From the NCBI RefSeq assembly GCF_900177645.1, contig NZ_FXAO01000003.1, positions 515,938 to 579,937 of the forward strand: DNA of 64,000 nucleotides, written 5' to 3'. The translations under genes and the position numbers were made by a program. The notes beneath the pieces were generated by a model. That model ran no database searches. It was given only the letters and a program-made list of their open reading frames with translations, and was not told where the DNA came from. This DNA is from Arenibacter troitsensis (lineage in GTDB: Bacteria > Bacteroidota > Bacteroidia > Flavobacteriales > Flavobacteriaceae). Shown piece after piece: positions 9,737 through 18,193 of this stretch; the first letter of the stretch is position 1, and each line of letters opens with the position of its first letter.

Positions 9737-10390
9737 ATGTCCATTAAAGATAATTTAAAAGCAATCAAGGAATCCATTCCTTCCCACGTCACACTTGTCG
9801 CCGTTTCCAAAACCAAACCTATTGCCGATATCGAGGAAGCCTACGCGGCCGGGCAACGGGTTTTTGGTGAAAATAAAATCCAGGAAATGACGGCGAAGCA
9901 AGAAGTTCTTCCCAAGGATATTGAGTGGCATATGATAGGACATATACAGCGCAACAAAGTGAAGTATATGGCAGAATACGTGGCCCTGATCCATGGAGTT
10001 GACAGCCTAAAACTATTGAAGGAAATAAACAAACAAGCCAAAAAACATAATAGGGTTATCCCCTGCCTATTGCAAATCCATATTGCAGAGGAAGACACCA
10101 AGTTTGGTTTTGACGAGAACGAACTGAGCGAATTGATAGCCTCAAGTGATATTAAGCAACTTACCAACATAAAGATAGTTGGACTAATGGGCATGGCCAC
10201 GTTTACAGATAATAACCAGCAAATTAGGAAGGAATTTAAACAACTAAAAAGCTTGTTTGAAAAAACCAAATCAAGCTTCCCCGACCTTTCGCAATTATCC
10301 ATGGGAATGAGCGGCGATTATAAGATTGCAATAGAGGAAGGCAGCACTATGATACGAGTGGGAAGTAGCATTTTTGGTTCCAGAAATTAG
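9737..10390 (+). CDS. YggS-family pyridoxal phosphate homeostasis protein
   Basis: A 217-residue single-domain PLP-binding TIM barrel of the YggS/PLPHP family, which buffers PLP and affects amino-acid and vitamin B6 balance without a known catalytic activity. Visible signatures: VAVSKTKP with the PLP lysine near residue 25, FGENKIQEM, WHMIGHIQRNKVKY, LMGMATFTDN, and LSMGMSGDYKIAIEEGSTMIRVGSSIFG at the phosphate-binding end. It is monocistronic by spacing, with about 80 bp before and 71 bp after. Confidence 0.95.
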   Translation: MSIKDNLKAIKESIPSHVTLVAVSKTKPIADIEEAYAAGQRVFGENKIQEMTAKQEVLPKDIEWHMIGHIQRNKVKYMAEYVALIHGVDSLKLLKEINKQAKKHNRVIPCLLQIHIAEEDTKFGFDENELSELIASSDIKQLTNIKIVGLMGMATFTDNNQQIRKEFKQLKSLFEKTKSSFPDLSQLSMGMSGDYKIAIEEGSTMIRVGSSIFGSRN

Positions 10391-10426
10391 CACGCTACCT
10401 TGCTGTTTCTTTGACTGGAGAATACG

Positions 10427-10434
10427 TATCTTTG
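10427..10434 (+). promoter_or_regulatory. -7 element of the exonuclease/GIY-YIG gene
   Basis: TATCTTTG matches TAnnTTTG, 27 bp before the ATG. TTG triplets exist upstream only at 13 and 24 nt spacing, so the -33 box is weak. Confidence 0.45.
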
Positions 10435-10461
10435 TTTAGTAATCTGAATTAGAAATTTTAC

Positions 10462-11826
10462 ATGTACGTCATATTAGATATTGAAACCACAGGAGGAAAA
10501 TACAATGAAGAGGGGGTTACGGAAATTGCTATCCACAAATTTGACGGGCATAAAGTAGTAGACCAGTTCATAAGCTTGGTAAACCCTGAAAAGGAAATCC
10601 AACCCTTTGTGGTTAATCTTACCGGCATCAACAACAACATGCTTCGCACTGCTCCAAAATTCTACGAAGTAGCCAAACGCATCGTAGAAATAACGGAAGA
10701 TGCCGTAATTGTGGCCCATAACGCCCAATTCGACTATAGGATTTTGAGAACCGAATTTAGGAGGTTGGGGTTTAATTTTGAACGCAAAACCCTCTGTACC
10801 GTTGAATTGGCCAAACAATTATTGCCGGATGCCGAATCTTATAGTCTAGGCAAACTGGTGCGGTCCTTGGGAATTCCTGTAAGTGATCGCCATAGAGCCA
10901 ACGGCGATGCACTTGCCACCCTACAACTATTTAAACTTTTACTTTCAAAAGACCTGGATAAAAGCATTTTCAAGAGCGTTTTAAGAACAGAGACCCAAGG
11001 GGAACTATCACCAAGACAACTGGATATGGTAGATGAATTGCCTTCGGAAACAGGGGTCTACTACATGCACAATAAGGATGGCGATATTATTTTGTTGGGA
11101 AAAAGTAGCAACATTAAAAAAAGGGTCAATCAGCATTTTACCAATAATAGTCCAAAGGCCAGAAGAATTCAGAAAGAAACCAAAAGGGTCTCTTATGAAA
11201 AAACGGGCAATGAATTGGCTGCCTTATTAAAAGAGAATGCGGAATTATTGAGGAACAGACCTAAGTACAACACCCACTATAAGAAAAGACTGTTTAACCA
11301 TGCAGTTTACCAATCCAAGAACCAGAACGGCTATATCACCTTGACTGCAGAGGCAATAAATCCTAAAAAAAGAGCCGTAACGACCTTTAACAGCTTACAG
11401 GGCGCCGAGAATTTTTTGCACAGCATAAGGGAAGAATTTCAATTGTGCAATAAAATAAATGGACTATCACAGGCAAAACTGCATTGTTCCCATTATGAGG
11501 ACAATAGTTGCCTTGGTGGGTGTATAAATCAAGAGCCTGTGGAAGACTATAATGGAAGGGTAATCCAAGCCATTGACAAGTACAGTTTGTCCAACAAGAG
11601 TATTCTTATCATGGATAAAGGAAGGGAAATTGGGGAGCGTTGTGGAATTGAGATCAAAGATGGTGTTTTTAAAGGCTTTGGCTATTTTAATTTAAACCAT
11701 CAAATCAATAATATTCATATCTTGGAATCCATTATAACACCTATGGAAGGAAATGAAAACACGACCCACATCATTTCATCCTATCTCAGAAAAAAAAAGG
11801 TGTTGAAAATCATAGAACTAAAATAG
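10462..11826 (+). CDS. DnaQ-like exonuclease fused to GIY-YIG (UvrC-N/Cho-like) nuclease
   Basis: 454 residues. Domain 1 (1-170) is a DEDD 3'-5' exonuclease like DNA polymerase III epsilon: VILDIETTGG at 3-12, AHNAQFDYRILR near 90, and HRANGDALATLQL near 145. Domain 2 (about 185-270) is a GIY-YIG endonuclease as in UvrC and Cho (ETGVYYMHNKDGDIILLGKSSN, KRVNQHF, ELAALLKENAELLRNRPKYN). A C-terminal Cys-containing part (CSHYEDNSCLGGC) follows. Such fusions occur in Bacteroidota and are presumed to act in nucleotide-excision-type repair. It is followed after 6 bp by the channel gene, so probably co-transcribed with it and with miaA and the kinase. Confidence 0.9.
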   Translation: MYVILDIETTGGKYNEEGVTEIAIHKFDGHKVVDQFISLVNPEKEIQPFVVNLTGINNNMLRTAPKFYEVAKRIVEITEDAVIVAHNAQFDYRILRTEFRRLGFNFERKTLCTVELAKQLLPDAESYSLGKLVRSLGIPVSDRHRANGDALATLQLFKLLLSKDLDKSIFKSVLRTETQGELSPRQLDMVDELPSETGVYYMHNKDGDIILLGKSSNIKKRVNQHFTNNSPKARRIQKETKRVSYEKTGNELAALLKENAELLRNRPKYNTHYKKRLFNHAVYQSKNQNGYITLTAEAINPKKRAVTTFNSLQGAENFLHSIREEFQLCNKINGLSQAKLHCSHYEDNSCLGGCINQEPVEDYNGRVIQAIDKYSLSNKSILIMDKGREIGERCGIEIKDGVFKGFGYFNLNHQINNIHILESIITPMEGNENTTHIISSYLRKKKVLKIIELK

Positions 11827-11832
11827 TAGACT

Positions 11833-12660
11833 TTGAAAATTAAGAAAGGTTGGAAACAAAAGATCCATGAAGTAATCTACGGGACCCATACCCCTGCAGG
11901 AAGACTTTTTGATATCATACTACTTGCGGTAATCGTCTATAGTGTCATCATTGTCATGTTGGAGAGCATACCTTCGTTTGACGAAAAACACCATAAATTT
12001 CTGAACTATTCCGAATGGGTGGTGACCATTCTATTTTCTATAGAATACATTTTAAGGATAATTTCCATCAACCGACCTAAAAAATATATCTTTAGCTTTT
12101 TTGGATTAGTCGATTTTTTATCCACTATCCCAAAATACCTTTCCCTATTCTTTGTAGGTTCCCAATATCTAACTGCCTTTAGAATTTTAAGACTATTAAG
12201 GGTATTCCGAATATTAAAACTAGTACGCTTTGTAGGGGAGTCGAACAATCTAGTGAGGTCTATCCATGCCAGTAGAACCAAAATATTCGTTTTTGTTTTC
12301 TTTATCATCATTATATCCGTTTTATTGGGAACGGTGATGTATATTGTTGAAGGCCCTACCCATGGATTCACCAGTATACCCCATAGTGTTTATTGGACCA
12401 TTGTTACCCTAACCACGGTAGGTTATGGGGATATCTCCCCGGAAACCCCTTTGGGGCAGTTTATCGCCACCGTAATCATGATTATTGGCTATGGTGTAAT
12501 AGCGGTGCCCACCGGGATCGTTTCTGCTGAATATGCGGCTGGCTTGACCAACAAAAAAAATATCCCCCCTGGTAGAACCTGTCCTGATTGCGGTACTGAA
12601 ATTATGCGTATTGATGCCCATTACTGTAGGGAATGTGGACATAGATTAAGTGATGATTAA
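11833..12660 (+). CDS. Voltage-gated potassium channel subunit with C-terminal zinc ribbon
   Basis: 275 residues starting at a TTG six bases after the previous stop. Six transmembrane segments are visible. The S4 voltage sensor has regularly spaced arginines (FRILRLLRVFRILKLVRF, about 117-134), and the pore loop has the K+ selectivity filter TVGYGD near residue 196. After S6, instead of a long regulatory domain, residues about 246-271 form a CxxC...CxxC zinc ribbon (CPDCGTEI ... YCRECGHR). Inner membrane. The TAATG overlap at its stop couples it to miaA. Confidence 0.93.
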   Translation: MKIKKGWKQKIHEVIYGTHTPAGRLFDIILLAVIVYSVIIVMLESIPSFDEKHHKFLNYSEWVVTILFSIEYILRIISINRPKKYIFSFFGLVDFLSTIPKYLSLFFVGSQYLTAFRILRLLRVFRILKLVRFVGESNNLVRSIHASRTKIFVFVFFIIIISVLLGTVMYIVEGPTHGFTSIPHSVYWTIVTLTTVGYGDISPETPLGQFIATVIMIIGYGVIAVPTGIVSAEYAAGLTNKKNIPPGRTCPDCGTEIMRIDAHYCRECGHRLSDD

Positions 12661-13574
12661 TGAATAAAAATAATCTTATTTCCATTGTAGGACCCACTGC
12701 GATAGGTAAGACCACCTTGGCCATTGCCATAGCCAAACATTATAAAACAGAGATTATTTCTGCCGATTCCCGACAGTTTTACAAAGAAATGTCTATTGGG
12801 ACGGCAGTACCCTCCCCGGAAGAATTGGCCAGTGTTCCACATCATTTTATTCAGCACAAAAGCATTTTTGAAGAATATACCGTAGGGGATTTTGAAAGGG
12901 AAGCCATAGAAAAACTGGCAAAACTCTTTGAGGATAACGACATTGTAGTTATGGTAGGCGGAAGTGGCCTATACGTTGACGCCATCAAGGACGGACTGGA
13001 TAATTTCCCCCCAATAGATCCTGAAATCCGGGAAACACTGAACCAAACCTTGAAAACCGAAGGCATTTTAAGCCTTCAGGAGCGACTCAAAATTCTGGAC
13101 ATGGATTATTACCATCAAGTAGACCTTAATAATCCACATAGGCTTATTAGAGCCCTAGAGGTGTGTATTGGCTCAGGTCTCCCCTACACCTCTTTCCTAA
13201 AACAAAAAAAAACCAAAAGGAATTTCAGTACCATTACCATAGCCATAAATGCCGAAAGGGAGATCATCTATGACCGTATAAACCAAAGAGTGGATATAAT
13301 GATGGAACAGGGCCTTTTGGAAGAGGCATTGTCCCTAAAGGAACAACAATCCCTTAATGCATTGCAAACCGTAGGTTACAGAGAATTATTTAATTACTTT
13401 AAGGGGGGCTTTGACCTGGATACTGCTATTGCCGAAATAAAGAAAAACACCAGAAGGTTTGCAAAAAGGCAATTGACATGGTTGCGGAAAAAAGAGGATA
13501 TTATTTGGGTTGATTATAACTACGACTTAAACGGTGTTTTGAGGAGAATAGAACAAGAATGCAATAGACAATGA
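12660..13574 (+). CDS. miaA: tRNA dimethylallyltransferase MiaA
   Basis: Transfers a dimethylallyl group to A37 of tRNAs that read UNN codons. 304 residues, normal length. The P-loop is GPTAIGKTTLAIAIAKH (residues 10-26), then SADSRQFYKEMSIGTA with the catalytic aspartate, VGGSGLYVDAI, NPHRLIRALEV, and the C-terminal LQTVGYRELFNYFKGG and RRFAKRQLTWLRK. Its start overlaps the channel stop, and its stop overlaps the next start by 4 nt, so translation is likely coupled. Confidence 0.97.
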   Translation: MNKNNLISIVGPTAIGKTTLAIAIAKHYKTEIISADSRQFYKEMSIGTAVPSPEELASVPHHFIQHKSIFEEYTVGDFEREAIEKLAKLFEDNDIVVMVGGSGLYVDAIKDGLDNFPPIDPEIRETLNQTLKTEGILSLQERLKILDMDYYHQVDLNNPHRLIRALEVCIGSGLPYTSFLKQKKTKRNFSTITIAINAEREIIYDRINQRVDIMMEQGLLEEALSLKEQQSLNALQTVGYRELFNYFKGGFDLDTAIAEIKKNTRRFAKRQLTWLRKKEDIIWVDYNYDLNGVLRRIEQECNRQ

Positions 13575-14071
13575 CTTCAACCAATAAAAACATTCTATTT
13601 GTAATCGGGGTTTCCGGTACAGGCAAATCTACCATAGCGAAGTTGTTGGCAGAAAAACTGAAATTACCTTTTTTTGATGGTGACGATTATCACTCAGAGG
13701 CCAACATAAAAAAAATGTCTAATAAAATCCCTTTGACGGACGAAGATCGGTACGATTGGCTGGTAACCCTAAACAAATTGGCCGTGAACAATAAAGAAAC
13801 CGGAGCTGTCATTGTCTGCTCTGCCTTGAAGGAATCCTACAGAAAAATACTGGAAAATAAAATTGAAGGTAAGGTAGTTTGGATTTCCCTGGAAAGTTCT
13901 TTTGAATTGTTATTGGAACGCCTACAAAAACGAAAAGGACATTTTATGCCTGCCGAATTATTACGGTCCCAACTGGACACTTTTGAACCTCCTACCAAGG
14001 CCATAAAAATATCGATAGAACCCAGTCCCCAAGAAATTGTGGACCAAATATTAAGAGAATACCGGAACTAA
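13571..14071 (+). CDS. Gluconokinase (GntK type)
   Basis: Phosphorylates gluconate to 6-phosphogluconate with ATP. 166 residues, the usual length for GntK. P-loop GVSGTGKSTIAKLLAEKL (12-29), then the family-defining FFDGDDYHSEANIKKM and IPLTDEDRYDWL, VIVCSALKESYR near 80, and RKGHFMPAELLRSQLDTFEPP near 120. It overlaps miaA by 4 nt. A GntP-type sugar-acid permease lies 21 kb away on the other strand, not in this operon. Confidence 0.93.
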   Translation: MTSTNKNILFVIGVSGTGKSTIAKLLAEKLKLPFFDGDDYHSEANIKKMSNKIPLTDEDRYDWLVTLNKLAVNNKETGAVIVCSALKESYRKILENKIEGKVVWISLESSFELLLERLQKRKGHFMPAELLRSQLDTFEPPTKAIKISIEPSPQEIVDQILREYRN

Positions 14072-14227
14072 GCAATAAGTTGTCCCAGGAACAAGCTTTC
14101 ACAGCGGTAACGAAGTTGACCCAAGAGTTCAGATTCAAAACCAGAGACCACATCCTTTTGTTCGGGGTTCCTTCCGCCAACACCTTTCAATAAACCTACA
14201 GCATTGAAATTTAGTAGATTACAAATA
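14072..14227. other. Intergenic stretch without a supported gene
   Basis: No promoter consensus or known gene is seen here. The minus-strand frame could encode about 50 residues ending GLLKGVGGRNPEQKDVV..., running to a stop at 14070, but it lacks a good start and I do not recognise it; it may be a relic. Confidence 0.3.
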
Positions 14228-14256
14228 AAAAGCACCAAGAAAAATCTTGGTGCTCT
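14228..14256 (-). terminator. Intrinsic terminator downstream of rprY
   Basis: AGCACCAAGA (14231-14240) pairs with TCTTGGTGCT (14245-14254) over a 4-nt loop. Read on the minus strand it is followed by a T run, so it ends the rprX-rprY transcript. On the plus strand the trailing T run is weak. Confidence 0.8.
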
Positions 14257-14278
14257 ATAAATTTTGGATATATGGTGC

Positions 14279-14986
14279 TTAATCATTTTTAACCACCAAT
14301 CTAAATCCTTCTCCATGGATATTCAATATCTCCACGTTTTCATCTTTTTTAAGATATTTACGCAATTTGGCAATGTAAACATCCATACTTCGGGAAGTAA
14401 AATAATTATCATCCCTCCAAATTTTGGTCAAGGCCAACTCCCTTGGCATTAAATCGTTCTCGTGCAATGCCAAAAGTCTAAGCAACTCGTTTTCCTTCGG
14501 AGAGAGCTTAATGGCTTCCTCATCCTTGTATTTCAAGAACCTAAGCTTGGAATTCAATTGAAAACCACCAATTGTAAATTCAAATTGTTTACTGTCCGCT
14601 AACGAACTGGAAGACTTTCTTTGAATTATAGCTTTAAGTTTCATTAACAGTACTTCCGAATCGAAAGGCTTGTTCAAATAATCATCCGCACCTGCCTTAT
14701 ATCCTTTAAGGACATCTTCTTTCATCGTCTTGGCAGTAAGAAAAACGATAGGCACGTTCTCGTTCTTTTCACGAATTTCCTTGGCAAGGGTAAAGCCATC
14801 CTTATAAGGCATCATTACATCCAAGATACAGACATCAAAATTGTCCTTCTTAAATTTTTCAAAACCTTCCATTCCGTTTTTCGCCAATGTAACGTCAAAA
14901 TCGTTCATTGCCAAGTAATCTTTAAGTACAATTCCAAAATTTGGATCGTCCTCTACGAGTAATATTTTCTTATCTACTGTTTCCAT
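14279..14986 (-). CDS. rprY: OmpR-type response regulator RprY
   Basis: 235 residues: receiver domain 1-120 with the acidic pair LVEDD near 12, phospho-acceptor Asp in CILDVMMPYKDG near 56, FLTAKT and the GADDYLNKPF lysine near 108. A winged-helix trans_reg_C domain (about 140-232) follows with LSPKENELLRLLALHE and RSMDVYIAKLRKYL. It starts 7 nt after the histidine kinase stop. Kinase-then-regulator order and length match RprX/RprY of Bacteroidota, which has been linked to envelope and oxidative stress; this assignment rests on family resemblance. Confidence 0.88.
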   Translation of the reverse strand: METVDKKILLVEDDPNFGIVLKDYLAMNDFDVTLAKNGMEGFEKFKKDNFDVCILDVMMPYKDGFTLAKEIREKNENVPIVFLTAKTMKEDVLKGYKAGADDYLNKPFDSEVLLMKLKAIIQRKSSSSLADSKQFEFTIGGFQLNSKLRFLKYKDEEAIKLSPKENELLRLLALHENDLMPRELALTKIWRDDNYFTSRSMDVYIAKLRKYLKKDENVEILNIHGEGFRLVVKND

Positions 14987-14993
14987 TATTGTT

Positions 14994-16568
14994 TTAAATT
15001 AAAGGCAGTTTTATATAAAAAGTGCTTCCTTTTCCTTTTTCACTTTCTGCATAAACCTCACCTTGATGATCATCAACTATTTTTTTAACGTAAGCAAGCC
15101 CTAAGCCATGCCCCTTAACATTATGTATATCTCCTGTATGTTCCCTATAGAACTTTTCAAAAACCTTTTTCAATACCGCTTTGCTCATTCCAGCCCCCTG
15201 ATCCTGTATTTTTATGATGATATAATTACCGACCACTTCCGTAAAAACATCGATCTTTGGTGCTTCTGGCGAATATTTCACAGCATTGTCCAATATATTT
15301 ACTATTACATTGGTAAAATGCATCTCATTGGCCAATACCTCTGAGCGTTCCGCCTTTAAATGTGGCTTGATGTATCCTCCCCTATCCGCTACTATAAGAT
15401 CCACATGGGTAATGGCATCCTCTATTATGTCGTGCACATCTGCCCTATCCTTACTAATATCCAACTGGTTTTTTTCCAACTTGGATATTCGCAATACGTT
15501 TTCTACCTGCGCATGCATTCTTTTATTTTCGTCCCTTATCATTTGCAAATAGCGCAGTACCTTCTCCTTGTCATCAATAATCTTCGGATTCTTTATAGCT
15601 TCAACAGCCAAATTGATCGTAGCAATAGGAGTTTTAAACTCATGCGTCATATTATTGATAAAGTCCGATTTAATCTCTGAAATCTGCTTTTGTTTTATCA
15701 ATTGATAGATAGCACTGGAATAGGCCACCACGATAACCAAGGTAAATGTCAGGGACAAAATTGCCATTCCAAGAATAGACTGGATAAGGAACCTTTTCTT
15801 TTTTGGGAAGGTCAACAAAAGGGAAAAATTGGTATTCCCTTCACTGTCCTTAAACAAAGGAGCCTTATAAAGCGTGGTCTCGGAAAATTTAAACTTTTTG
15901 GATTTCACCTTAGTGGGCAGCCCTTTACTGTAAACTCCATACTCGTAGTCTATATCTATCCCGCGATTATTCAATTCCCTACTAAGCATCAATTCCACCT
16001 CCTGCTTGGATACCCGTTTATGGATAGGCCTATTTTTGGCCTGCTCCCTAAACACATCGTCCAAAGCAAACTTGTCCAGATCTGTCATAGATCCAATTTT
16101 CTCCAGCTTTTGGACAGGGGTCAAGGAATATTGCCTACCGTCCAAACCAAAATCCTCCTTAAATATTTCAGTTGTCCTGGTACTGGTAATATTTCTAAAG
16201 GTTGTGGTGTCCAAGCCAATATCAAAGAACGTAGATGCCATATTGTAGTCTTCCTCCAAAATACCATGCGTGTAAAACCGTATTTCGTTGGAATTGATAT
16301 CACGATCAAAAAAGAAAAAATTCTTAAGATGGGTAGCCTTTGGCTTTCCTATACTATCACTAAGCTTGTAAAACTCATTAAGATAATCCTGTACCTCCCG
16401 CTTTTCTATATTCTCTGCAACCCTACTCAAAATTTGGTTGACCGTATTTGAAAATTGTTCCTCTTTATCAGCTACCGACTTATTTATCCAATAACTCTGT
16501 ACAAAGATGATTCCTACCAGGGAAAGGCTCATTAAGACTACCAAAAGACCAAATAACCTCTTATTCAT
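14994..16568 (-). CDS. rprX: Sensor histidine kinase RprX
   Basis: 524 residues. TM1 is at 5-27, a periplasmic sensor domain of about 230 residues follows, and TM2 is near 265-290 (SILGMAILSLTFTLVIVVAY). The HisKA box NNMTHEFKTPIATINLAVEA has the phospho-histidine near 310. The HATPase part has N box NILDNAVKYSP, G1 DQGAGMS, F box KVFEKFYR and G2 KGHGLGLAYVKK. There is no HAMP or PAS domain. Paired with the regulator downstream; 80 bp separates it from coaE upstream, where an AT-rich spacer could hold its promoter. Confidence 0.9.
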   Translation of the reverse strand: MNKRLFGLLVVLMSLSLVGIIFVQSYWINKSVADKEEQFSNTVNQILSRVAENIEKREVQDYLNEFYKLSDSIGKPKATHLKNFFFFDRDINSNEIRFYTHGILEEDYNMASTFFDIGLDTTTFRNITSTRTTEIFKEDFGLDGRQYSLTPVQKLEKIGSMTDLDKFALDDVFREQAKNRPIHKRVSKQEVELMLSRELNNRGIDIDYEYGVYSKGLPTKVKSKKFKFSETTLYKAPLFKDSEGNTNFSLLLTFPKKKRFLIQSILGMAILSLTFTLVIVVAYSSAIYQLIKQKQISEIKSDFINNMTHEFKTPIATINLAVEAIKNPKIIDDKEKVLRYLQMIRDENKRMHAQVENVLRISKLEKNQLDISKDRADVHDIIEDAITHVDLIVADRGGYIKPHLKAERSEVLANEMHFTNVIVNILDNAVKYSPEAPKIDVFTEVVGNYIIIKIQDQGAGMSKAVLKKVFEKFYREHTGDIHNVKGHGLGLAYVKKIVDDHQGEVYAESEKGKGSTFYIKLPLI

Positions 16569-16648
16569 TTATCAACAAAATTAGAAATTTAACATTTAGC
16601 CAATTGCACGTTTAACCTAACCTTAACAAAAATGTTAAAATTTCGCGC

Positions 16649-17236
16649 TTAAGCCCTTATTTTAAGTAATTTATGGTGAATTCGGGAAACTTCCCTTTCC
16701 GTAGCCTCCAATCCAATATTTTCAATTATGAAGTCGGAAAGCTTCTCTTTTTCCTGGTCCGGCAATTGATTATCTATACGTTGCATTACCGCATGCTCAC
16801 TAATTCCGTCCCTATCAACTACCCTTTGTATCCTGATATTCCTTGGTGCGGTAACCAATATAATTTTATCATAAAATTCCTGGTTCCCATTTTCAAAAAT
16901 AATAGCAGCTTCTTGAATTACATAAGGGGCTTTCTGACGTAGGCACCAACTCTTAAAATCGTGCCTCACGGCAGGATGGACTATATTGTTCAGGCCCTTC
17001 AATAATTTCTTATCATTGAACACTAATTTGGCTATGTAATCCTTATTTAGCGTTCCATTCTTATAACTATCCTTGCCCAACAATGCCTCAATATCCTTTT
17101 TGATCTTTTCAGAACCGGCCATTAATTTCTTTGCCTCTATATCCGAATTATAAATAGGAACCCCTAATTTTTGGAACATAGATCCCACAGTCGATTTTCC
17201 ACTACCAATACCCCCTGTCAAACCCACGATCATCAT
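16649..17236 (-). CDS. coaE: Dephospho-CoA kinase CoaE
   Basis: Last step of CoA synthesis: phosphorylates the 3'-OH of dephospho-CoA. 195 residues, normal. P-loop GLTGGIGSGKSTVGSMF (5-21), the family DIEAKKL motif near 36, IVHPAVRHDF near 85, AAIIFENG near 110, and VDRDGISEHAVMQRIDNQL near 140. Tandem ATGs give a one-codon start choice. It overlaps the ybbR stop by 4 nt. The other CoA enzyme, coaBC, is also in this window. Confidence 0.95.
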   Translation of the reverse strand: MMIVGLTGGIGSGKSTVGSMFQKLGVPIYNSDIEAKKLMAGSEKIKKDIEALLGKDSYKNGTLNKDYIAKLVFNDKKLLKGLNNIVHPAVRHDFKSWCLRQKAPYVIQEAAIIFENGNQEFYDKIILVTAPRNIRIQRVVDRDGISEHAVMQRIDNQLPDQEKEKLSDFIIENIGLEATEREVSRIHHKLLKIRA

Positions 17237-18189
17237 TGCCTCTTTAGTATAAATTCTACTTTATTCTCCCTTAACTGTACCACATTTACGCTATCTGGCT
17301 TTTTTATCAATTTCAAATCCAGAACATTTTCATTTTTGTCCCTTAGGTTCGAATAGTCTGCGATGACCACAAAATCCGTCACCGACAATTCCTTGATTGA
17401 ACTTAATCGTCCCCTGCACAAAACCGAAACTATTTCTGGAAACGTTCTTATCCCGACTCCTTCAGGCACATTAACAACCTCCACTGGTACCTTAAAAACC
17501 TTTTCTGAAAATTTAAATATTTTGGCCGATAATGTGACGTTATGATCGGAGTATTTGGTGTTTTTTAGATTTGCCGGAAGATTCAATTTTAATTTCTTTG
17601 AAATATCATTGGTCGTATGTGGCAGCATCAAGGTTTGGGTGGTAATTCCGGTCAAAGTATCTATCTCCTTTTTTGGCCCCATTACAGTTATGGAATCTGG
17701 CGTCAAGCTATAGTTCTTATCCATCAAATAGTTTTGTTCCAAATCAATAGTCACTTTGGGAATTACCGGGACCTTTTTTTTGTAAAGCCTTTGAAAATTG
17801 AAAAACAAGGTATCCTTGTCCATATCCTCAACCCTTATAAACTTTGAAAGCTGATTTTCTATTTGACTTCTATAAGTTGAGGGGGAAACAAAAAATTTGG
17901 GACCCTTTTTTTCCAATTCGGACAGGTCCACTTCTACAGTTTTGTTTTTGAAACCGAACATCAAAAATTGAAACCCACTGGCTCTTAGTCTTACCTTAAT
18001 GTTACTTTTGGAAACACTGTTTAGTAATAAGCTATCCGGGGTACTGCCATAATGTATATCAAAAGTGGCATTATTGGTATATTGTTCCCCTAAATTGCTA
18101 ATAAACCAAGCCAGACTGGAACAGAATAGAAAGACCAGAAACAGTTTAACCTTTCTTTTGTTTAGTCCGTTTTTAATTTTTTCTATCAA
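17233..18189 (-). CDS. YbbR-like (CdaR-type) membrane-anchored protein
   Basis: 318 residues beginning at a TTG. A single N-terminal transmembrane anchor (KLFLVFLFCSSLAWFISNL, 15-33) is followed by an extracytoplasmic region of repeated YbbR beta units (VPVIPKVTIDLEQNY ... PDSITVMGPKKEIDTL and a second VPVEVVNVPEGVGIRTFPEIVSV). In Firmicutes such proteins (CdaR) regulate the c-di-AMP cyclase CdaA, but no cyclase is adjacent here, so the role is open. It is 4 nt from the upstream glycosyltransferase and overlaps coaE. Confidence 0.85.
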   Translation of the reverse strand: MIEKIKNGLNKRKVKLFLVFLFCSSLAWFISNLGEQYTNNATFDIHYGSTPDSLLLNSVSKSNIKVRLRASGFQFLMFGFKNKTVEVDLSELEKKGPKFFVSPSTYRSQIENQLSKFIRVEDMDKDTLFFNFQRLYKKKVPVIPKVTIDLEQNYLMDKNYSLTPDSITVMGPKKEIDTLTGITTQTLMLPHTTNDISKKLKLNLPANLKNTKYSDHNVTLSAKIFKFSEKVFKVPVEVVNVPEGVGIRTFPEIVSVLCRGRLSSIKELSVTDFVVIADYSNLRDKNENVLDLKLIKKPDSVNVVQLRENKVEFILKRQ

Positions 18190-18193
18190 CTTA

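Noticed and set aside
14068..14316. 82-codon minus-strand frame after the gluconokinase
   Set aside because: It runs through the rprY terminator and into rprY in another frame; at most the last 50 codons could be a relic.
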